Shown: positions 1-9,118, counted from the stretch's first letter. The stretch is 64,000 nucleotides of DNA from Bin5 sp965207495 (GCA_965207495.1 OZ242287.1:5022001-5086000), one strand, 5' to 3'. A program made the numbers and translations. Notes: generated by a model not told the origin, from the letters alone.

Positions 1-44
1 CTTACAAGTGGATTCCGGAGCAGTCCGGTCACTGGCAACTGATG

Positions 45-995
45 TTAATGGTGATCGTCGTGGCTGACGGTGGCCATTGTGAAGAATGCCAGAGTCAGCA
101 ACATGAATACAAGCGCCTGGATGAATCCGATGAACAGTTCCAGCCCGTAGAATATGCTGGGCAGGAGGAAGGTGACGAGAAAGGCCATCACGAGCAGTAC
201 GACTTCACCGGCAAAGACATTGCCGAAGAGACGAAACGAGAAGCTGATGATCTTGGAAATTTCGGCGATCAGTTCGAAGATGCCAACCACGGCACCCATG
301 CCGTCCTTAAAGGGGTTCTTAAAGTACTTGGTGAAGTAGCGCATTCCCAATGCCTGGACGCCGAAGAATTGGGTCATGAAGACGGAAATGAGGGCAAGAG
401 CCAAGGTCATGTTCAGGTCGGCGGAGGGGCTGCGAAACAGGGGAACAAGGACCGGTTTGCCTTCTTCGGCAGCGGCGGCGACAGCAACTGCTTCGCCCCC
501 AACCATTGCAATCTGTTTGCCCAATTCGGCCTGTGCGTGGCTTTCGGCGGGGCTATGGTAAATGCCGATTGAGCCGAAGCCGGGTAGCAGACCGATATAG
601 TTGCTGACCAGAACGAAGATGAAGATGGTAATCACCCAAGGGAAGAATTTGCGGCTGTTGGCGGAGCCATGGCCGGCGATGCTCTGGGTCAGATTCCACA
701 TGCCTTCGACCATCATCTCGACGATATTCTGCCAAGCGCCAGGTATCTCTTTCATTCTGGAGACGGCGAATACGGCCAGCAGGATGATGATAAGGTCGAC
801 AATGAGAGTCGTCAGCAGGCCGTTGGTGAACCACTTTGGCCCGTGTTCGAGCAGTGCTTCGGCCGCCAGTTCGACGTGGGGAGGGGGTGCTTTGAAGATA
901 GGCACCACGCTCAAGACGAGCAGCCCAATGATGGCTATGGTCGAATTGCGAAGGCGTGCGTTCGAGACGAAAGCTTGGAGAAGATTCTTGAACAA
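45..995 (-). CDS. atpB: F0F1 ATP synthase subunit a
   Basis: Membrane stator subunit of the F0 sector; it forms the half-channels that pass protons to the c ring. The 316-residue product has about seven hydrophobic segments (near residues 20-36, 60-79, 119-139, 196-216, 235-251, 264-284 and 288-308). It carries the family signature SFSFRLFGNVFAGE, with the essential arginine at about residue 255. The C-terminus is His/Asp-rich (SHDDHH). The start is a TTG at 993-995: a strong Shine-Dalgarno AGGAGGGT (1001-1008 on the minus strand) lies 5 nt upstream. A promoter-like pair lies at 1177-1206. The other atp genes are not in the window; the c subunit would be expected beyond the left edge. Confidence 0.95.
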   Translation of the reverse strand: MFKNLLQAFVSNARLRNSTIAIIGLLVLSVVPIFKAPPPHVELAAEALLEHGPKWFTNGLLTTLIVDLIIILLAVFAVSRMKEIPGAWQNIVEMMVEGMWNLTQSIAGHGSANSRKFFPWVITIFIFVLVSNYIGLLPGFGSIGIYHSPAESHAQAELGKQIAMVGGEAVAVAAAAEEGKPVLVPLFRSPSADLNMTLALALISVFMTQFFGVQALGMRYFTKYFKNPFKDGMGAVVGIFELIAEISKIISFSFRLFGNVFAGEVVLLVMAFLVTFLLPSIFYGLELFIGFIQALVFMLLTLAFFTMATVSHDDHH

Positions 996-1369
996 AATCT
1001 ACCCTCCTGTTAACGGCAATTCTTAGCGGACGGCTTCTGATACGACTCCAAGAGTTGGGTAGGGGACGAAGAGATATCCTCTGACCAACTACCAGTTTCG
1101 CGACCGCCCGCTGTATCGTTCGATCAGGGGGAAAGAGAACAGTGGGGTCACCGAGATTCTTGAAAAAGTCAGTATCAGTATAAATTGGCGCGGAAGGATT
1201 GCGCAAATTTTCACAGCGTTGATGAAGCAATTGTTTTTTGGCTTGCGCTGCTGTTGGGCGGGTATTGACTACGCGAATTTTTGCGCGCTTTTGCTACTGG
1301 CGGGCGGCACCGACGTTGGTTGCCAGGGTTGGCAGTCAGAAGCTGACATTCTGGTGGATGGCGAATATG
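996..1369. other. intergenic region upstream of atpB
   Basis: About 370 bases between the kinase stop codon and the atpB start. I see no credible gene. It holds the promoter-like element at 1177-1206 and the atpB ribosome binding site. Confidence 0.6.
1177..1206 (-). promoter_or_regulatory. sigma70-like promoter for atpB
   Basis: On the minus strand, TTGCGC (1201-1206) is followed after 18 bp by TATACT (1177-1182). This predicts a leader of roughly 175 nt before atpB. The 18-bp spacing recurs in other promoter candidates of the window. Confidence 0.5.
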
Positions 1370-2374
1370 TCAGAGGTCATAGATGCTGATGACGGAGGCG
1401 ATGATGAAGAGAAGAGCGGTCGCCCCGATCAGCATTCTGTTTTTGCGGAGGATTTCATTCCAGGTTGGGGGCGGCAACAGATCTGTGGTGGGATCTTTTC
1501 TGACGTTTTCGGCACCGAACAGCGCCTGCCGCATGTCGGCAATACTGGGGGGGCGCTCGTCAGGGTGCATGGCAAGCGCCTGGAAGACGGCCCGTTCCGT
1601 GCGCGTGGAGATGGCCGGATTCAGCTGGCGGAGGGGATCGAGCAGGCCAGATTTGAGGAAGCGCTCCTTGGCATCCTGCGGGGGTGTACCGGCCAGAAGG
1701 TGATATAGCGTCGCGCCGACGCTGTAGATATCTGAGCGCACATCGGTGTGACCGGTGTCGCCTCCATACTGCTCGAGGGGGGTATAGGCGACTGTGCCCC
1801 GCCCCTGAACAACCGTCACGGTGCGAGAGTCATCCGGCTGCAGCACTTTGACCAAACCGAAATCAACCAGTTTCAGTCTATTTTCGGGTGTGATTTTGAT
1901 GTTACCCGGCTTGATGTCGCGGTGTAGAACAGGCGGGTCCTGGCCGTGCAAATATTCGAGGGCGTCCAGGAGTTGTGTGGCCCACAGCAGGACTTGGGCT
2001 TCGGAGAGGTGTTTATTCTGCCGCAGGGCTTCATTTACGATCTCTTGCAGATCACGGCCTTCGATGAAGTCCATGACCAGATACTCGCGCCCGTCCACGG
2101 AAAAATAGTCGGAAACTTTGGGTAAGTTGGGATGATCGAGCCGGGCGAGAACGCTGGCTTCCTGGTAGAACTGTTCAATCGTCTGTCCCAGATCCAGATC
2201 GGGCCCGCGCTGGTCGACGAGGAGGGCCGGCAGAATCTCTTTGATGGCGCAGACGCGCCCATCCAGGCGCAGGTCGTTGGCCTGATAGACTGCGCCCATC
2301 CCGCCCTGACCCACCAGGCGAACGATTTCATAACGTCCGCGCAGAATCGAATCTGAATCCAATACTGTAGCCAA
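1370..2374 (-). CDS. Ser/Thr protein kinase, C-terminal membrane anchor
   Basis: Hanks-type Ser/Thr kinase that phosphorylates proteins on Ser/Thr. About 334 residues. The visible motifs are the glycine loop VGQGGMGAVY (near residues 21-30), the ATP-binding lysine in AIKE (about 45), the catalytic loop HRDIKPGN and the DFG triplet in VDFGLVK. The kinase domain ends near residue 280. It is followed by one transmembrane helix at the extreme C-terminus (IGATALLFIIASVISIY) with almost nothing after it, so the kinase domain is cytoplasmic with no external sensor. I chose the TTG at 2372-2374, preceded by AGAGGTG. An ATG at 2515 would add 47 residues that look unlike kinase sequence. The gene is divergent from the FHA/winged-helix gene, whose FHA domain could bind its phosphorylated products (inference). 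Confidence 0.88.
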   Translation of the reverse strand: MATVLDSDSILRGRYEIVRLVGQGGMGAVYQANDLRLDGRVCAIKEILPALLVDQRGPDLDLGQTIEQFYQEASVLARLDHPNLPKVSDYFSVDGREYLVMDFIEGRDLQEIVNEALRQNKHLSEAQVLLWATQLLDALEYLHGQDPPVLHRDIKPGNIKITPENRLKLVDFGLVKVLQPDDSRTVTVVQGRGTVAYTPLEQYGGDTGHTDVRSDIYSVGATLYHLLAGTPPQDAKERFLKSGLLDPLRQLNPAISTRTERAVFQALAMHPDERPPSIADMRQALFGAENVRKDPTTDLLPPPTWNEILRKNRMLIGATALLFIIASVISIYDL

Positions 2375-2750
2375 AAAACACCTCTGCGAAATTCCAGGAC
2401 CTCGGGAAACAGTCTGTCTCCAGAGGAAAAGCTGCCGCCCGCTGCGCGCCAGTTCGTGATGCGTGGCCGCTGTGCGTAGCGGCAGTTCGCTGAATTTGGC
2501 GCGACGGTGCGTCAAAGAGATCGTATTCTACTTCCGAGTTATGCGACCATTTCTATAAAGTGGTTGACGTATATTACCCGCTTCGATATAATAAATTTCT
2601 CCCTCGGCATTGTTACGCCAAGTTCATGGAAGAGTTGTTGCCGCAGTCGTTGGGGGCTCGGATACAAGGATTCATACTATAATAACAGCCGGAGAATAAT
2701 GCAAGTGACGTTAAAACTTACCTTGCATGCTATTTTTACGAGGAAAGGAA
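2375..2750. other. divergent control region, kinase / FHA regulator
   Basis: About 375 bases, with an AT-rich core near 2550-2700 that stands out in this GC-rich genome. It holds a near-consensus promoter toward the FHA gene (2564-2592) and a second isolated TATAAT at 2678-2683 without an obvious -35 box. No gene seen. Confidence 0.6.
2564..2592 (+). promoter_or_regulatory. near-consensus sigma70 promoter
   Basis: TTGACG (2564-2569), a 17-bp spacer and TATAAT (2587-2592) on the plus strand, upstream of the FHA/winged-helix gene. The leader would be about 150 nt. Confidence 0.7.
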
Positions 2751-3479
2751 ATGACTCAAGAGGGTCCCAACGCTGAACAGCAGATCGTAGAGTCACGGAG
2801 TGTTCGACCCGTCGACAGGCAACGCGAGACGGCAATGCTGATCCTCCGCCACGGTAACCAGACCGGCCAAGGCTGGCCTCTCAGCCGTACCACGCCCCTG
2901 ATCATTGGGCGTCACGATGAATGCCACGTTACACTGCCGGACCGCCAGGTAAGCCGGAACCACGCCCGTATATTCTGGGACGGTTTCGGTTATTCGATTG
3001 AGGACCTGGGCAGCAAGAACGGAACCCATGTCAATGGTATGGATATTGCCGATGGGTCGCACAGTTTGTCGGATGGTGACGAGGTGCAGATCGCGCTGCG
3101 ATTCAAACTGTCCTTTGTCGACGACGAGGCGACTACCCCTCTGACGCTGGACTCCAGCGACAGCGAAGTGCAGTCCGAAACTGGGCTACGCATTGAGGAA
3201 GAGACCCGCCAAGTGTGGCTGAACGGCTCGCTGCTGGAACCCCCTTTGAGTCTGCATCAGTACCGGCTGCTGAGTGCCCTCTGGCATGAGGGAGGCGGCG
3301 TGATGACGCGTGAACAGATTGTTCAGGCGGTCTGGCCGGAGACCAGCGGGGCGGGCGTCAGTAAGCAGGCCATCGACGCACTTGTGCGCCGGTTGCGGGA
3401 ACGGCTCCACGAGCACGACGAGAGATCCAACTTCATTGTAACAGTGCGCGGCCACGGGTTCCGGTTGGAGAATCCCTGA
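2751..3479 (+). CDS. FHA domain / OmpR-type winged-helix regulator
   Basis: Probable transcription factor with a phosphothreonine-binding FHA domain fused to an OmpR/PhoB-type winged helix. About 242 residues. FHA landmarks are IIGRHDECHVTLPDRQVSRN (near 45-64) and the SKNGTHVNG turn. The C-terminal DNA-binding half runs from LRIEEETRQVWLNG to the recognition-helix and wing region (DALVRRLRERLHEH, then VRGHGFRLE). The order FHA then winged helix, with no receiver domain, resembles the EmbR-like SARP class in reverse. The ATG at 2751 is chosen because GAGGAAAGG lies just upstream; an in-frame ATG at 2727 has no such site. It is divergent from a Ser/Thr kinase, which suggests a phospho-dependent regulatory pair (inference). 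Confidence 0.9.
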   Translation: MTQEGPNAEQQIVESRSVRPVDRQRETAMLILRHGNQTGQGWPLSRTTPLIIGRHDECHVTLPDRQVSRNHARIFWDGFGYSIEDLGSKNGTHVNGMDIADGSHSLSDGDEVQIALRFKLSFVDDEATTPLTLDSSDSEVQSETGLRIEEETRQVWLNGSLLEPPLSLHQYRLLSALWHEGGGVMTREQIVQAVWPETSGAGVSKQAIDALVRRLRERLHEHDERSNFIVTVRGHGFRLENP

Positions 3480-3568
3480 CCGTAAGGGCGGGACGTGAGA
3501 GACGAGGCACCCTTTCTTGTCGTTCCTCCTTCCTTTTTGCGCGCCCAAGGAGCGACGAATCAGGGCTG

Positions 3569-5014
3569 ATGAACGTCATGGCTGCATTGCGTCCGACATA
3601 TTCTGAGCGCCTCGTAAAGGAAGAGGGGGCGAAGGTCCCTGAAGGCGGCGCGGGCGAGCCGGACTCCGGGAACGGACCCACTTCCGCGGTTGAATTCACC
3701 ACTTTGGACGCTGCTCAACCTGGCCATGGGCGAGATTCTCGCCGGTTGCCAGATCCTGCGTTTGAAGAAACCGACGAAGGGCCATTGGGCCTTTACATCC
3801 ACATTCCATTTTGCGCGCGGAAGTGCCCCTACTGCGATTTCAATACCTACGCCCGTCTGGAACCCCTGTACGAAGCCTATAGTCAGGCTCTTTGCCGGGA
3901 GTTGGGTCGATGGGCGGCTCGCCTCGACGGCCGCACGGTACACACCGTCTTCGTGGGGGGAGGGACGCCAACCGTACTCAGCTCAGACCAGTTGAGGCGG
4001 ATTCTGGAACTGGTCCACGAACGGTTCGCGCTGGCAGCCGACGTTGAGATCAGCTGTGAGGCCAATCCGGGCATGGAGGACCGGGGGCAGTTTGCGCTGC
4101 TGCGCGGCTTGGGCGTGAACCGGCTGAGCATGGGGGTGCAGAGCTTTCAGCCGGAGGAGCTGGCCTTTCTGGGCCGTATCCACAGTGCGGAGGATGCACT
4201 ACACGCCTATGACGCGGCTAGGGAAGCCGGCTTTGAAAACATCAATCTTGACTTCATGTTCGGGCTGCCGCGTCAGTCGAGGGAGGCCTGGGATGGCAGT
4301 TTGGACAGAGCCCTGGAACTGGCGCCGCGGCACGTCAGCCTATACAGCTTGATCGTCGAGCCGGATACGCCCCTGGCGCACTGGGTAGAGACGGGGCAGG
4401 CGCCGGCGCCGGATGATGACATGGCGGCAGACATGTACGAGCGTGCGATCGGCCGCTTGGGTGAAGCCGGTTACGAACAGTACGAGGTGTCAAACTGGGT
4501 ACGCGGCGCGGGATTTTCGTGCCGGCACAATCTGCTTTACTGGCGCAACCAGGAGTGGGTGGGGGTTGGGCCCGGCGCGCACAGCCATCTGCGCTTCCCC
4601 ACCGGGTTGCGAGGCGAGTCTATTGAGGAGCTGCCATTCGTGGGTGGTGAGGCCGGTGACAAGACGGCTGGGTCAGGTGCGCCGGCGGCAGCCGTTCGCT
4701 GGTCCAATCGCAAGGGCGTGCAGGGCTACATCAAACGGGTCGAAGCGGGCGAGAGCCCGGTGGATTTTCATGAGGAGATCTTGGCCGAGGTTTCGATGGG
4801 CGAAACGATGATGCTGGGATTGCGGCTGGTGCGGGAGGGTGTGTCTTTTGCGCGTTTTGAGGCGATGCACGGACAGCCGTTGGGGGCGGCTTTTGGCCCC
4901 AGCCTGGACCGGCTGCAGGAGGAAGGCTTGCTGGAATCGGACGGTGAACGCGTGCGCCTGACACCGAGGGGGTTGCTTGTCGGGAACCGCGTATTCAGCG
5001 AGTTTATCGCATGA
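3569..5014 (+). CDS. hemW: HemW-like radical SAM protein
   Basis: Radical SAM enzyme of the HemW family (formerly annotated as oxygen-independent coproporphyrinogen III oxidase); members bind heme and are thought to act as heme chaperones. The iron-sulfur motif CARKCPYCDF (Cys 82, 86 and 89) has the CxxxCxxC spacing and trailing Phe of this family. It is followed by VFVGGGTPT and the HemN C-terminal region. At 481 residues it is about 100 longer than typical HemW. The excess is an N-terminal extension of about 70 low-complexity residues and an insertion near residue 350 (Gly/Ala-rich). The true start may therefore be internal, but no in-frame start with a good ribosome binding site is obvious. 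First gene after the FHA regulator in a plus-strand run. Confidence 0.88.
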   Translation: MNVMAALRPTYSERLVKEEGAKVPEGGAGEPDSGNGPTSAVEFTTLDAAQPGHGRDSRRLPDPAFEETDEGPLGLYIHIPFCARKCPYCDFNTYARLEPLYEAYSQALCRELGRWAARLDGRTVHTVFVGGGTPTVLSSDQLRRILELVHERFALAADVEISCEANPGMEDRGQFALLRGLGVNRLSMGVQSFQPEELAFLGRIHSAEDALHAYDAAREAGFENINLDFMFGLPRQSREAWDGSLDRALELAPRHVSLYSLIVEPDTPLAHWVETGQAPAPDDDMAADMYERAIGRLGEAGYEQYEVSNWVRGAGFSCRHNLLYWRNQEWVGVGPGAHSHLRFPTGLRGESIEELPFVGGEAGDKTAGSGAPAAAVRWSNRKGVQGYIKRVEAGESPVDFHEEILAEVSMGETMMLGLRLVREGVSFARFEAMHGQPLGAAFGPSLDRLQEEGLLESDGERVRLTPRGLLVGNRVFSEFIA

Positions 5015-5113
5015 GCGCCCTGTGCTTACCAGCCTTGCGGATCGCTACCCGATCACGGATTAAAGCACGGTGGGCTGCGTAAACCGTAACTAAAACGAAG
5101 AAGGAGCTTGCCG

Positions 5114-5797
5114 GTGCTGGAAGCGATTGTATTTGACTTTGACGGAACGATTCTGGACACGGAGACGCCTGATTTCCAGACCTGGCAGGAGATATACCGA
5201 GGGCACGGCGTTGAGTTGCCCCAAGATGTCTGGCTACAATGTGTAGGGGGCGGCACGGGCGAGTTCGCGCCAGACGACTATTTGGAGGAGTTGCTGGGCA
5301 GAGATATCGACCGGCAGCGTCTGCGCACGGAACGGCGAAAGCAGTTCCTGGACAGAGTGCGGGTCGAGCCAATCATGCCAGGTGTACAGGAATTGATCGA
5401 TGCGGCGGATCGGCGAGGGGTGAGGCTGGCGGTGGCGTCGAGCTCTGACCGTAAGTGGGTGGCGACGCACCTGCAGCGTTTGGGACTTCTCGGGCGATTT
5501 GCCGCGATCGTCACCGCGGATGATGTCGAGCGGGTCAAACCTGACCCGGCGCTTTACCGGCTGGCGGCACAGAAGCTGGCGGTAAGGCCGGAGCGGGCGA
5601 TCGCAATTGAAGACTCTTACAACGGGATGCTTGGGGCGCAGCGGGCCGGATTGCGGTGTGTTTCGGTGCCGAATCTCATTACGCGCGACTCGGACTTCTC
5701 GGGCGCGGACCTCTGTCTGGACTCTATCGCCAGCATGGCGCCGGATGAACTGATGGCCTGTTTCGATGGCCCTGACGGTGAACGGTCGGCGCCCTGA
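5114..5797 (+). CDS. HAD-family hydrolase, beta-phosphoglucomutase-like
   Basis: Haloacid dehalogenase superfamily phosphatase or phosphomutase acting on a small phosphorylated substrate that I cannot name. About 227 residues. It begins with the nucleophile motif FDFDGT (the two Asp at residues 8 and 10) and has motif II in AVASSS, the motif III lysine in VKPDPALY and the acidic pair in AIEDSYNG. A cap-domain helix insertion follows the first motif, typical of subfamily I. The GTG at 5114 is the likely start because AAGGAG (5101-5106) sits 7 nt upstream. A TTG at 5108 would leave only one base after the Shine-Dalgarno. Confidence 0.88.
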   Translation: MLEAIVFDFDGTILDTETPDFQTWQEIYRGHGVELPQDVWLQCVGGGTGEFAPDDYLEELLGRDIDRQRLRTERRKQFLDRVRVEPIMPGVQELIDAADRRGVRLAVASSSDRKWVATHLQRLGLLGRFAAIVTADDVERVKPDPALYRLAAQKLAVRPERAIAIEDSYNGMLGAQRAGLRCVSVPNLITRDSDFSGADLCLDSIASMAPDELMACFDGPDGERSAP

Positions 5798-5850
5798 ATG
5801 CGGTTGCAACGCCGTCGATACGCCGATTATTTTAGAGACAACGATGCCCT

Positions 5851-6339
5851 ATGACCCGCGCCATTTACCCCGGAAGTTTCGACCCTTTCCATTTCGGACA
5901 CCTGGACATTGCGCGGCGGGCGGCTGCTCTCTTTGATGAGCTGCTTGTGACCGTCTTCGACGCGCCTGCGAAAAGGCTCCTTTTTTCGACGGACGAGCGG
6001 ATAGAGTTGGCGCGGGAAGCCCTCCAAGACGTGCCGAATATCTCGATTGTGTCATATAGCGGACTAACGGTAAAATGGGCGGAGCGACTCGATGCGCGGG
6101 TGATCGTACGCGGGTTACGGAATGTGGATGATCTCACTTTTGAGTCCCGCATTGACATGGCCAACCGGCAGATGGCGCCGCAGATCGAGACATGTTACCT
6201 GCTGTGCAGCCCGCAGTATGTTTATCTCAGTTCAACGATTCTGAAGGAAGTGGCCAGCCTGGACGGCGATGTTTCCCACTGGGTAACGCCGCACACTGAG
6301 CGGGCTTTACAGCAGCGGTTTGCGGAGCGCAAGCAGTAG
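5851..6339 (+). CDS. coaD: phosphopantetheine adenylyltransferase
   Basis: Catalyses adenylyl transfer from ATP to 4'-phosphopantetheine, giving dephospho-CoA, the penultimate step of coenzyme A synthesis; cytoplasmic. The 162-residue length matches the family. The N-terminus has PGSFDPFHFGHLD with the nucleotidyltransferase (T/H)xGH motif (residues 14-17). The second conserved segment is YLSSTILKEVA. It lies about 50 bases after the HAD gene on the same strand. Confidence 0.96.
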   Translation: MTRAIYPGSFDPFHFGHLDIARRAAALFDELLVTVFDAPAKRLLFSTDERIELAREALQDVPNISIVSYSGLTVKWAERLDARVIVRGLRNVDDLTFESRIDMANRQMAPQIETCYLLCSPQYVYLSSTILKEVASLDGDVSHWVTPHTERALQQRFAERKQ

Positions 6340-6407
6340 CGGAATCGCTTCCGGTTTACCGTTTCTGGCGGCTGCCGGGATCTGTCAAACGAGAGTTCAA
6401 ACCGATC

Positions 6408-6956
6408 ATGGAAATTCTACAACTGGTGGATCAACTTGAACAGACCCTGAACAAAGGGTGGCGGGTGCCATTTTCGCCCTCTCTGATCGTGAATTCGGAG
6501 GAGTGTCTCCGGCTGATAGATCAGATGCGTATCAGCATTCCGAGCGCCATCAAGGAAAGCGAGCGCATGATAACCGAGCGTGATCGCATTTTGAGTGATG
6601 CGCAAGCGCGGGCAGAACAGATCGTAGCCCACGCGGAGCAGCAGGCGATTCAGATTGTCAGTGAGGATGCCATCACCGACCGCGCACGGGAGGAGGCGGA
6701 GCGAATTATCGCGCATGGACACGCTGAGGCGATCCGCCTAGTTGATGAAGCTGAGGTCTACGCGCTTGATGTGCTTTACCGACTGCGAGACAAACTGAAC
6801 AACTCGCTGCACCAGGCAGAGAATGGAATCCAGGCTATCGAAGCCAGCCAGGCTCCCCAAGAGCAGACTCCTCTGGAAGATGAGGAGGAGGAGTTCGAAT
6901 TTGCGCCTGCGATACCGTCTGATGAAGATGATGAAGCGTTGCAAGAAGAGACATAG
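6408..6956 (+). CDS. hypothetical coiled-coil protein
   Basis: Unrecognised 182-residue soluble protein. Residues about 45-135 form a long charged helix rich in Ala, Glu, Arg and Ile (for example ILSDAQARAEQIVAHAEQQA). This resembles the stalk of ATP synthase subunit b or DivIVA-like coiled coils. There is no transmembrane segment. The tail (about 145-182) is very acidic, with an EDEEEEFEF cluster. It sits 70 bases after coaD and just before the anchored glycosidase-like gene, so it is probably co-transcribed. A role in scaffolding or division is possible, but nothing in the sequence proves it. Confidence 0.75.
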   Translation: MEILQLVDQLEQTLNKGWRVPFSPSLIVNSEECLRLIDQMRISIPSAIKESERMITERDRILSDAQARAEQIVAHAEQQAIQIVSEDAITDRAREEAERIIAHGHAEAIRLVDEAEVYALDVLYRLRDKLNNSLHQAENGIQAIEASQAPQEQTPLEDEEEEFEFAPAIPSDEDDEALQEET

Positions 6957-6983
6957 CCGCCGCCTGCCCCACGTTTCCTGCTG

Positions 6984-8162
6984 ATGATTGGCCGCTTCGC
7001 CTCATATTTGCGCAGGAAGTCAGACTCCATCAACCGCATACCGCCACTCGCCCTGTGGTCACCGCGCGCCAGAAAGCTGATTGGGGCGCTGTTTTTGTGC
7101 AGCGTCGTCGGCCTGACCTATCGTTCCTATTTTCGTAACTGGGTCCCTTTGGGTCCGCAGCGAACGGTGGCGACGGTCAACCTGAAGATGGGCGTGCATA
7201 CGCGGCTGACTGATGAGCCGGACGCGGCCAAGATCAAGCGAAGCCTCGAAATGGTGCGCGAGATGGGCGCGCCATGGATCGTCGAGTATTTCCCCTGGGC
7301 CTACTACGAACCGAGACGCGGGCAGTACGAATGGAGCCATCCGGACCTGGTGATCGACCACGCCAACCGCCAGGGGCTCACTGTGATCGCGCGTTTGGGC
7401 TATGTGCCGGAGTGGGCGCGGCCTGAGGATTCGCACCATCTTTACCTGGCGGAGGAGGACTACGAGGCGTTCGGTCGTTATGCGGTCGAGTTCGTGCGGC
7501 GCTATCGGGACAAAGTGGGCTATCTGATCATATGGAACGAGCCCAATCTGAGCCTGGAATGGGGTTTTCGGCCGGTGGATCCTGCGTCCTACGTGAGGAT
7601 GCTGAAGGTGGTCTATCCGATGGTGAAGGAGGCCGCCCCGGAGGTGCAGGTGCTGGCGGGCGCGCTGGCGCCGACGCTGGACCCGCCGGGCAGTGAATGG
7701 AGCATGAACGATCTGGATTATTTGCAGCAAATGTATGACGCGGGCGCGGCCGACTATTTCGACATTCTGGCAGTTCACGCATACGGACTGGGATTCGATG
7801 CGGACGAGCCGGCGGGCGAATCGGTTGTCAATTTTCGGCGATCCGAACTTCTGCGGGAGATCATGGTCCGAAACGGAGACGGCGACAAGACTGCGATGAT
7901 CACTGAAGGGGGATGGAACGATCATCCACGTTGGACGCGGGCCGTGCGTCCGGCGCAGCGCATAATCAATACTGCGCGTGCGTACGAGATCGCGAGCACG
8001 GAGTGGCCCTGGCTGGAGAGCGTCTGCCTCTGGGTTTTTCGTTTCCCGTGGGACCAGAAGAGCTACCAGGACTATTTCACCTTTGTCGGCGCTGATTTTG
8101 AACCCAAGGCAATCTATCTTGAGATGCAGGAGTACGCGAAGGGGCGGTTTGAGGCGCCATGA
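6984..8162 (+). CDS. membrane-anchored glycoside hydrolase-like protein
   Basis: TIM-barrel protein of the clan GH-A type (closest in style to GH39/GH5 cellulase-like proteins), 392 residues. One N-terminal transmembrane helix near residues 28-45 (KLIGALFLCSVVGLTYRSYF) would display it outside the cell. Candidate catalytic residues are Glu186 in IIWNEPN (acid/base, end of beta-4) and Glu308 in ITEGGWNDHP (nucleophile, beta-7). The barrel begins with MGVHTRLTDEPDAAKIKRSL. The substrate is unknown. Its stop overlaps the start of the next gene (ATGA), so the two are translationally coupled. Many such barrels in Chloroflexota are poorly characterised and activity is not proven. Confidence 0.8.
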   Translation: MIGRFASYLRRKSDSINRIPPLALWSPRARKLIGALFLCSVVGLTYRSYFRNWVPLGPQRTVATVNLKMGVHTRLTDEPDAAKIKRSLEMVREMGAPWIVEYFPWAYYEPRRGQYEWSHPDLVIDHANRQGLTVIARLGYVPEWARPEDSHHLYLAEEDYEAFGRYAVEFVRRYRDKVGYLIIWNEPNLSLEWGFRPVDPASYVRMLKVVYPMVKEAAPEVQVLAGALAPTLDPPGSEWSMNDLDYLQQMYDAGAADYFDILAVHAYGLGFDADEPAGESVVNFRRSELLREIMVRNGDGDKTAMITEGGWNDHPRWTRAVRPAQRIINTARAYEIASTEWPWLESVCLWVFRFPWDQKSYQDYFTFVGADFEPKAIYLEMQEYAKGRFEAP

Positions 8163-9091
8163 AGGACCAGGAGAGGAACGGGGAGAGAGACCCTGCGCAG
8201 GCCGCAGCTGGCAATGGCGACCGGCAGTGGCTAGTCGCGGAGAGCCGCGGCGACCGCTGGGCGGCCTCTTTTGTACGACGCGGTTTCGAGCGGCAGCCGC
8301 GGCTGTGGATCGCGGTCTGCGTACTGGTGCTGGTGGTTGGTGGATGGTTCTTACTGCGTAGCAGCGGGCCGGCGGTGGACAAGACCTGGCTCACGATGCA
8401 GGAGCGGGGGAGCTGGCGGGTGGGTATGGACCCCAGTTTCCCACCGTTTGAGACGCTGGACGGGGAGGGCGCGCCGGTGGGCTATGACGTAGACTTGGCG
8501 AGGGAGATCGCGGCAACGTGGGGGCTGGAGGCGGAGATCGTCGCGATCGGTTTTGACAGTCTGTTGGATGCGCTGCTGGTCGAGCGCGTGGATGCGGTGA
8601 TCAGCGCGTTTCCGTACAATGCGCGCATGACGAAGGACGTACATTATTCGCCGCCCTATTTCGAGGCCGGTGTGCGGCTTGTGGTCGGCGCGAATGCCGC
8701 GTACGGAGCGGTAGAGGATCTGGATGGGGCGAGCGTCGCGGTGGAGTGGGGCAGCCGGGGCGATGCGATTGCCCGTCGACTGCAGAGGGAGGGCGCAGGT
8801 TTTACGCGGCTGCCGTTCGAGTCTTCGGAGAAGGCGATCGAGGCACTCGTCTCCGGGGCCAGTGAAGCCTTGCTGATCGACGGCGTCACGCTGCGGCTGG
8901 CGCAGGGTGACGGTAAACAGATTCGGGCGGTGGGGGCTGTGCTCGATGAGGACCCCTATGTCATCGCGGTGTCGATTAAGGCGCCGACGTTGCAGAGCGC
9001 CCTTTTGCAGGCAATGGCAACGTTGGAAGAAGAAGGGCAGCTGGGACTACTGGAGGAGCGCTGGTTCGGGCAGGTAGCAGGGAGCGAATAA
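8159..9091 (+). CDS. anchored solute-binding protein, amino-acid ABC type
   Basis: Extracellular solute-binding protein family 3 (polar amino acid type), 310 residues. After about 40 charged cytoplasmic residues there is a single helix (LWIAVCVLVLVVGGWFLL). The binding domain then starts with WRVGMDPSFPPFE and GYDVDLAREIAATWG. Two lobes are recognisable, with hinge segments VDAVISAFPYNARM and EALLIDGVT. No permease or ATPase gene is adjacent. It therefore either works with a transporter elsewhere or is a ligand sensor. The long cytoplasmic N-terminus and uncleaved anchor are unusual for a Gram-positive-style lipoprotein binding protein. The ATG overlaps the previous gene by 4 bases. An intrinsic terminator follows at 9119. 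Confidence 0.85.
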   Translation: MKDQERNGERDPAQAAAGNGDRQWLVAESRGDRWAASFVRRGFERQPRLWIAVCVLVLVVGGWFLLRSSGPAVDKTWLTMQERGSWRVGMDPSFPPFETLDGEGAPVGYDVDLAREIAATWGLEAEIVAIGFDSLLDALLVERVDAVISAFPYNARMTKDVHYSPPYFEAGVRLVVGANAAYGAVEDLDGASVAVEWGSRGDAIARRLQREGAGFTRLPFESSEKAIEALVSGASEALLIDGVTLRLAQGDGKQIRAVGAVLDEDPYVIAVSIKAPTLQSALLQAMATLEEEGQLGLLEERWFGQVAGSE

Positions 9092-9118
9092 AGAGGAAAG
9101 AGGAGGGGCGTTGTGAGT

